Of a stretch of DNA of 61,622 nucleotides, positions 54,901-61,622 are shown in pieces. This DNA comes from Nemertoderma westbladi (taxonomy: Eukaryota; Xenacoelomorpha; Nemertodermatida; Nemertodermatidae). The stretch lies in contig JAUCBJ010007384.1 in assembly GCA_032718475.1 (NCBI GenBank), positions 1-61,622 on the forward strand, in the 5' to 3' direction. A program made the position numbers and the translations under genes. A model generated the notes under the pieces. That model was not told the DNA's origin and did not search any database. It was given only the letters and a program-made list of their open reading frames with translations. Position 1 is the stretch's first letter. Each line of letters opens with the position of its first letter.

Positions 54901-56640
54901 ATGACATGCAACCATAAGACATCTCAACTGCTTATGGTGCATGATTTATTTAAACTATATTTCAGATTGAGTTTTGGTGTATTGGAAGGTTTGAGGTACT
55001 TGAAGTTTTAGCATTATTCTTTATAAACCTTTCCTACTAAATATACCGAATAATGTTGAAATTTAATAGGCAGCCATATAACGAATCATTATAAAGAACA
55101 ATTTATAAAATTGTGCATTATTACTAGATACAACAATTATTGTATTTTTCTTTTTATTCATATTTTAAATTGATAAAATAATATTTCATAATGTTTTAAT
55201 TAAAGAAATAAGGCTTTTAAAATACATATATAATATTATTTTATTTATTTGTAATAATTGTATGGAATTAATTTCGCACAAACAAATCGCCAGAGCGACA
55301 TATTTTCCAGCTTTATACCGCAGTGCGACATGTGCGCAGTGCACATTAGTTATGAAATAAGACATGCAAGCATAATACAGTCCCAGTGCTTAAGGATGCA
55401 TGTTTTATTTAAACTTTACTTTTGAAGCGAGTTTGTAGGTAATGGTTGTTTGAACATTGAACTAAGTAGATATTTCTCAAATAATTCGAGAAAATTCAGA
55501 TTTATTTTAATTTTAACATATTAATTCTGACTTTCTGACCGTTTGTCTCTCAACCCATAGCAAAAACCTATGGCATGGAGTTTTCCTAGTCTGTGATTTC
55601 ATTCCCGATTACGGTTTTCATGTTTGGTGGCATCTAGACTGTCTGTATGTCTGTCCGTTTGCCTGCCTATGTGTCTGTCAAAATAGAATATTTCACCATA
55701 CAAAGCTAAAATCTTGGGCATCTGTGTTTTATCGTTATCAGACTTCATTTTTAGTGGCATATAAACTGTTTTCGATCAGTCTTACATAATTAAATTTCGA
55801 CCACAAGTTATTATATCCCAGAATACAGGAGTTTTCGCACCAAATATACTTTTTTACCGCCCCAAATAGGTAAAATAGCCCCAAATTTCAGTTAGTCAGT
55901 TAGTCAGTCAGTCAGTCAGCAACGATTCGGTTCCTAATAACGGAGCTACTGATAGCTAAATTATAATTACTTAGTCAAGCTGATAAACCCATTATTGCTA
56001 ATTAAAGTTGTGTGGTTTAGCGGATCACATTACTTATCAAAGGTCAAGCAGATTATTGTATTGGAAACCGATTGCTTATTAGAGTTGTTTTCATCCAAAC
56101 CCAGTAGCTAATACACGGATTACGTATTACGCACGTGCTGTAGGAATGAATATAAGTCACTGCAAACAAGTATTGTACTTTCTGTTTTGGTCGGCCTCCA
56201 CCATACGAGTTTCGAATTATGTTTTTTTTTGAGAAGCCGTTCTGTAGTGCAGATGATCGTTGGATCCACTAATATGACATGCAACCATAAGACAGCTCCA
56301 TTGCTTATGGCTGCATGTTTTATTTAAACTTCATCTCATACATGAGTCTACATGCAATGGGTGGTATATCTAAATAGATTGAGGCACTTGAATTAAGGTT
56401 GAAATATGATATACAGCCGTATAACAGTGTAATTAGACTTAAAATAAACCTAATATTATTTAAAATAAGACATGCAACGCAATGCATTGAAATTTCCAGT
56501 GCTTATTTCAAGTTCCATGCACATTTTATCAAACTATATTCCAGTCTAGAGTTTGTAATGTAGTTCGTGGGGGCTGGTTTATCTAAATAGATATTATTCT
56601 CAGAAAAGTTTGAGTAATTTCGATTTTATTAAAGTTTTCA
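54900..56640 (+). repeat. Dispersed repeat with CATGCAACCATAAG hairpin (four copies here)
   Basis: Copies begin at about 54,904, 55,362, 56,278 and 56,466 (the last decayed). Each has CATGCAACCATAAG, 10-14 nt, then CTTATGGCTGCATG, a near-perfect stem of 14 bp, followed by TTTTATTTAAACT and a TCTCAGA...GAGTTTG block. More copies lie at 57,586, 57,780, 60,797 and about 60,974. Confidence 0.8.
55620..55760 (+). repeat. Diverged single copy of the 147-bp repeat
   Basis: GTTTGGTGGCAT, TGTCTGTCCGTTTG, TCTGTCAAAATAGAATAT and CAAAGCTAAAATCTTGG follow the order of the array at 56.8-60.4 kb. A (GTCA)n stretch occurs near 55,890-55,918. Confidence 0.7.
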
Positions 56641-56769
56641 TTTTGCTATTGGAATAACTAGGAATATTGATGTAATTAATATCCAATTTAATTTGTATCA
56701 CTAATTAATTGCAGTTATTACAACAAAGTTTCGGTAAACAATCATAAACTTAACATATAAAGGTTGCTA

Positions 56770-57150
56770 TAAAGCTAGAGTTCAGATTTTATTTACGGTA
56801 TCAATTTTCATGTTTGGCAGCGTTTGTAAAGTTTTATGTCTGTCCGTTTGTCAGTCGATCTGTCTGTCAAAATACAATATGACACCCTACAAAGCTAAAA
56901 TCCTGGGAAATTCTGCTTTCTTGGATTCTGACTTAATTTACGGTAGCAGTTTTCATGTTTGGAAGCATTTTTACAGTTTGTATACCTCTGTCTGTTTGTC
57001 AGTCGATCTGTCTGTCAAAATACAATATGACACCCTACAAATCTTAAATCTTGGAAATGTCTGTTTTTTGGACTCTGACTTCATTTACGGTATCAGTTTT
57101 CATGTTTGGCAGCATTTGTAAAGTTTGTATGTCTGTCCGTTTGTCAGTCG
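56770..57150 (+). repeat. 146-147-bp tandem repeat, first block (about 2.5 units)
   Basis: Units carry TTTACGGTATCAGTTTTCAT, GTTTGGCAGC, GTCTGTCCGTTTGTCAGTCG, TCTGTCAAAATACAATATG and TTGGACTCTGACTTCAT. ORFs rich in Cys/Ser/Val over it are repeat products. Confidence 0.88.
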
Positions 57151-58233
57151 ATCTATTAGTCCGGTAGTTTCAGAGATGTATTCTAAAGCTTTAAACTTTG
57201 GGCCCTTTTGTGCCCTTTCTACTGCAACCGTCCCATTTGTCTATCTTTTGTCTCTCTGTACCAATATTTAGTGTGAAGTTTGTGCTAGCCAGACAACCTG
57301 TGGTTAGTGAGAGCTAAAAATACGGCGCCTGTCCTTTCTCAAAATTAACTATAGATTATATAAAACATGCAGCCATAAAACCAATTCATTGCAGTTATTA
57401 ATTAAACAGACTCTTTGATAAAATTAGTAACTACAAATTATTGTACTTTCATTTCTTTTATATTTTCAAGGGATTAAATCATTTAAATAATTCAACTAAC
57501 TAACTAATTTAACCATTTATAATATTGTATTAATTAATTGACCAAAATATGACATAAAAAACATAATAATTATTATTATAATATAACATGCAACCATAAG
57601 AGAGCTCCATTGCTTAAGGCTGCATGTTTTATTTAAACTTTATCTCAGACGTGAGTTTGTTTACATGTAATGGCTGGTTTATCTAAATAGATTGAGACAC
57701 TTGAATTAAGGTTGAAATATGATATGCAACCGTATAACAGTATAATAAGACTTAAAATAAACCTAATATTATTTATAATAATGCACGCAACTGTATTGAA
57801 AGTTCTAGTGCTTATGGCTGCACGTTTTATTTAAACTGTATTCCAGAAAAGAGTTGTAATTTAGTGTGGGCTGGTTTATCTAAATAGATAATTCTCAGAA
57901 AAGTTCTCGAGTAATTCCGATTTTTTTAAAGTTTTCATTACTTGATATTGGAATAATTAGAAATATTGATGTAATTCATATCCAATTTAATTTGTATCAC
58001 TAATTAATTGCAGTTAATACATCAAAGTTACGGTAAACAATCAAAAAATTAGCATATAATAGTTGCTATGAAGCTATGCAGAAGAATCCAGACGTGTTTA
58101 AGAGATTATTTACTAAGTTAGTGATAGTTAGTTATAGAAGTATAAGTACGTTCGTCCTATAGGCCGCAACGCTGCAATACGGTACTTTACTGCGTTAAGA
58201 GTAAAACACCAGAACTCTGAAAAGTTCGCATAA
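57075..58233 (+). repeat. 1.15-kb direct duplication, copy 1
   Basis: The same sequence recurs at about 60,290-61,443. Anchors ATCTATTAGT (57,151 and 60,365) and AAAGTTCGCA (58,221 and 61,431) give offsets of 3214 and 3210 bp. Identity is about 95% or more by eye. It contains two CATGCA hairpin repeats and AT-rich sequence, no gene. Confidence 0.92.
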
Positions 58234-58436
58234 TATTGTTGCAAATGTACCAATTGTTGATATCACACGTGAACCTTTTAGAGTTTATTTAGGGCAGCAG
58301 TAGAGACAGCCTTCTTAGATGGGAGTCCATGCTGGTCTCTGACTGACTGCAGAGTATACAAAACCTCTGGATGGCACATTCACAATAATGCTACGCCGGG
58401 GTCATTGTGTCAAGAAGAATGAACACATCTCCATAA

Positions 58437-58727
58437 CCAGACTGTGAACAACATCGGAAGTGCTTTATTACTCTCCGCAAGCTTTTACTTGAACTGAGCT
58501 GCCACCGCCTTGTAGGAGATTGCTTTCACCGTGTGGACCAGCCTGTGCATAATCTTGTGCTTTGGCGGCCTCATGGAACCACTATGTATGGTGGTAAGCC
58601 CATGACTTTCTTGAGACGCATTTTAAAGGACACTGGACTTGAAGATACGGATTATCTACCAAATGTCATGGGTGATAGGGAGTTGAGGTGGAGCAAATTT
58701 ATTGACAAGCCGACACATCTTTCTTAA
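58437..58727 (+). pseudogene. LINE reverse transcriptase, C-terminal remnant
   Basis: The open frame from 58,437 reads as the C-terminal tail typical of LINE endonuclease/RT proteins: RLVGDCFHRVDQP and a LVLWRPHG stretch, then KPMTFLRRILKDTGLED, and GDRELRWSKF near the end. An in-frame stop at 58,434 and the lack of RT motifs upstream show a 5'-truncated, dead copy. A (TAG)n tract at about 58,777-58,798 is consistent with a LINE 3' tail. It interrupts the repeat block soon after the end of the 1.15-kb duplication. Confidence 0.75.
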
Positions 58728-58969
58728 TATATTTGATATAATTAATGCAGCCGCAATGCAACATGCCGATAGTACAGTAGTAGTAGTAGTAGTAGTTATA
58801 GATGTTTGTTGATACCAATAGAAAGGTAGAAGAAATATTTGGTATAAAAGTTTCATCAATTATTATCTGCTTGTAGCAATTAATCTATATGTGTACCGAC
58901 ATTTGCTGGGGCTCGTATCCATATACAATATATTAGACCAGACAGCTAAAATTTTCCATATGTAGATTT

Positions 58970-60355
58970 TCATCACTGATGTCATTTCCCATATCAGTTT
59001 TCAAGTTTGGCGGCATTTGTACAGTTTGTATGTCTGTTCGTTTGTCGAAAAACAATATGACACCCTACAAAGCTAAAATCACGGTAATGTCTGTTTTCTT
59101 GGACTCAGACTTCATTTACGGTATCAGTTTTGATGTTTGGCAGCATTTGTAAAGTTAGTATGTCTGTCCGTTTGTCAGACGATCTGTCTGTCAAAAACAA
59201 TATGACATCATACAAAGCTAAAATCCCGGGAATATCTGTTTTCTTGGACTCTGAATTCATTTACTGTATCAGTTTTCATGTATGGCAGTATTGTACAGTT
59301 TGTATGTCTGTCCGTTTGTCAGTCAATCTGTCTGTCAAAATACAATATGACACCATACAAAGCTAACATCCCGGGAATGTCTGTTTTCTTGGACTCTGAC
59401 TTCATATAGTGTATCAGATTTCATGTTTGGCAGCAATTGAACAATTTGTTTGTCTGTCCGTTTATCAGTCGATCTGTCTGTCAAAATATAATATGACACC
59501 CTGCAAATTCTAGAATCCTGTGAATGTCTGTTTTCTTGGACTCTGACTTCATTTACGGTATCAGTTTCCATGTTTGGCAGCAATTTTACAGTTTGTAAGT
59601 CTGTCAGTTTGTCTGTCAATCTGTCTGTCAAAATACAATATGACACCATACAAAGCTGACATCCCGGGAATGTCTGTTTTCTTGGACTCTGACTTCATTT
59701 AGTGTATCAGATTTCATGTTTGGCAGCAATTGAACAGTTTGTTTGTCTGTCGGTTTATCAGTCGATCTGTCTGTCAAAATACAATATGACAACCTGCAAA
59801 TTCTAGAATCCTGTGAATGTCTGTTTTCTTGGACTCTGACTTAATTTACGGTATCAGTTTCCATGTTTGGCAGCAATTTTACAGTTTGTAAGTCTGTCAG
59901 TTTGTCTGTCAATCTGTCTGTCAAAATACAATATGACACCATACAAAGCTAACATCCCGGGAATGTCTGTTTTCTTGGACTCTGACTTCATTTAGTGTAT
60001 CAGATTTCATGTTTGGCAGCAATTGAACAGTTTGTTTGTCTGTCCGTTTATCAGTCGATATGTCTGTCAAAATACAATATGACAACCTGCAAATGCTAAA
60101 ATCCTGGGAATGTCTGTTTTCTTGGACCCTGACTTCATGTACGGTATCAGTTTCATGTTTGGCAGCATTTTTGCAGTTTGTATGTCTGTCCGTTTGTCAG
60201 TCGATCTGTTTGTCAAAATACAATATGAAACCCTACAAATGCTAAAATCCTGAGAATGTCTGTTTTCTTGGACTTTGACTTCATTTACCGTATCGCATTT
60301 GCGGCATCAGTTTTCATGTTTGGCAGCATTTGTAAAGTTTGTATGTCTGTCCGTT
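58970..60355 (+). repeat. 146-147-bp tandem repeat, main block (about ten units)
   Basis: TTCTTGGACT and variants occur at 59,241, 59,387, 59,533, 59,679, 59,826, 59,972, 60,119 and 60,265: constant steps of 146-147 bp. From about 59.4 to 60.05 kb two unit types alternate (GCAATTGAACAGTTTG and GCAATTTTACAGTTTG), a 293-bp dimer. Confidence 0.95.
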
Positions 60356-61443
60356 TGTCAGTCGATCTATTAGTCCGGTAGTTTCCGAGATGTATTCTAA
60401 AGCTTTGAACTTTGGGCCATGTGCCCTTTCTACTGCAACCGTCCCATTTGTCTATCTTTTGTCTCTCTGTACCAATATTTAGTGTGAAGTTTGTGCTAGC
60501 CAGACAACCTGTGGTTAGTGAGAGCTAAAAATACGGCGCCTGTCCTTTCTCAAAATTAACTATAGATTATATAAAACATGCAGCCATAAAACCAATTCAT
60601 TGCAGTTATTAATTAAACAGACTCTTTGATGAAATTAGTAACTAAAAATTATTGTACTTTCATTTCTTTTATATTTTCAATTGATTAAATCATTTAAATA
60701 ATTTAACTAACTAACTAATTTAACCATATATAATATTGTATTTATTAATTGACCAAAATATGACATTAATATATGACAATAATTATTATTATAATATGAC
60801 ATGCAACCATAAGACAGCTCCATTACTTAAGGCTGCATGTTTTATTTAAACTTTATCTCAGACGTGAGTTTGTTTACATGTAATGGCTGGTCTATCTAAA
60901 TAGTTTGAGGCACTTGAATTAAGGTTGAAATATGATATGCAGCCGTATAACCGTATAATAAGACTTAAAATAAACCTAATATTATTTATAATAATGCACG
61001 CAACTGTATTGAAAGTTCTAGTGCTTATGGCTGCACGTTTTATTTAAACTATATTCCAGAAAAGAGTTGTAATTTAGTGTGGGCTGGTTTATCTAAATAG
61101 ATAATTCTCAGAAAAGTTCGAGTAATACCGATTTTTTTAAAGTTTTCATTACTTGATATGGAATAATTAGAAATATTGATGTAATTCATATCCAATTTAA
61201 TTTGTATCACTAATTAATTGCAGTTAATACATCAAAGTTACGGTAAACAATCATAAAATTAGCATATAATAGTTGCTATGAAGCTATGCAGAAGAATCCA
61301 GACGTGTTTAAGAGATTATTTACTAAGTTAGTGATAGTTAGTTATAGAAGTATAAGTAGGTTCGTCCTATAGGCCGCAAAGCTGCAATAAGGTATTTTAC
61401 TGCGTTACGAGTAAAACACCAGAACGCTGAAAAGTTCGCATAA
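60290..61443 (+). repeat. 1.15-kb direct duplication, copy 2
   Basis: See 57,075-58,233. Here the copy ends at TTCGCATAAT and passes directly into another 147-bp repeat unit (TTTCTTGGACTCTGACTTCAT), instead of the sequence that follows copy 1. Confidence 0.92.
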
Positions 61444-61622
61444 TTTTCTTGGACTCTGACTTCATATAGTGTATCAGATTTCATGTTTGGCAGCAATTGA
61501 ACAGTTTGTTTGTCTGTCCGTTTATCAGTCGATCTGTCTGTCAAAATACAATATGACACCCTGCAAATTCTAAAATCCTGTGAATGTCAGTTTTCTTGGA
61601 CTCTGACTTCATTTACGGTATC
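61444..61622 (+). repeat. 146-147-bp tandem repeat, resumed at the window end
   Basis: About 1.2 units of the same type as 59.39-59.57 kb; the array continues beyond the window. Confidence 0.85.

Noticed and set aside
56810-57121. 103-codon ORF and similar Cys/Ser/Val-rich ORFs through 61.6 kb
   Set aside because: Repeat products of the 147-bp unit; the same peptide appears in several frames and both strands.

Overview
This is a metazoan nuclear genome window, most likely from a marine invertebrate. The evidence is two conserved animal genes, a nuclear tRNA-Ser gene, a BEL/Pao retrotransposon and very heavy tandem-repeat and DNA-transposon content in an AT-rich background. I could not fix the phylum from the sequence. 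No bacterial or organellar organisation (operons, Shine-Dalgarno sites, CRISPR) is visible.

Layout. 1-13.05 kb is one continuous 34-bp satellite array whose left end lies outside the window; it has several levels of higher-order repeat. 13.2-14.3 kb (minus) is an intact, intronless RFC4 (clamp-loader subunit) gene. 14.4-17.2 kb holds a hairpin element, two inverted C/G-rich minisatellites and A-rich minisatellites. 17.27-17.35 kb (minus) is tRNA-Ser(GCT). 18.80-20.37 kb is a 49-bp minisatellite of exactly 32 units, open in all three forward frames. 22.8-23.5 kb (plus) is EMC7, a subunit of the ER membrane protein complex. 23.5-35 kb is a nest of non-coding elements. The clearest is a 5.07-kb hAT-like element (27,462-32,526) with terminal inverted repeats and a perfect 8-bp target-site duplication; a foldback element and two minisatellites lie inside it. 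35.2-41.3 kb is a rearranged BEL/Pao gag-pol with intact protease, RT and RNase H signatures, no integrase core and a 251-bp internal duplication. 42.6-44.06 kb carries two adjacent, partly frame-overlapping ORFs that I do not recognise. 44.1-46.8 kb holds CTCF-core-like repeats and a scattered 15-bp motif. 46.9-52.98 kb is a 6.1-kb array of a 16-bp unit. 53-61.6 kb is AT-rich, with dispersed hairpin repeats, a 146-147-bp tandem repeat, a 1.15-kb direct duplication and a dead LINE 3' end.

How the genes relate. RFC4 (DNA replication and repair) and EMC7 (membrane protein insertion) are housekeeping genes with no functional link; they are simply two genic islands in a repeat-dominated region. 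The least explained coding signal is the ORF pair at 42.6-44.06 kb. The best supported new structural observations are the hAT insertion into a CTCF-like repeat, the integrase-less BEL gag-pol, and the multi-level organisation of the three large tandem arrays. All identities and copy counts come from reading the sequence by eye; no database or alignment program was used.
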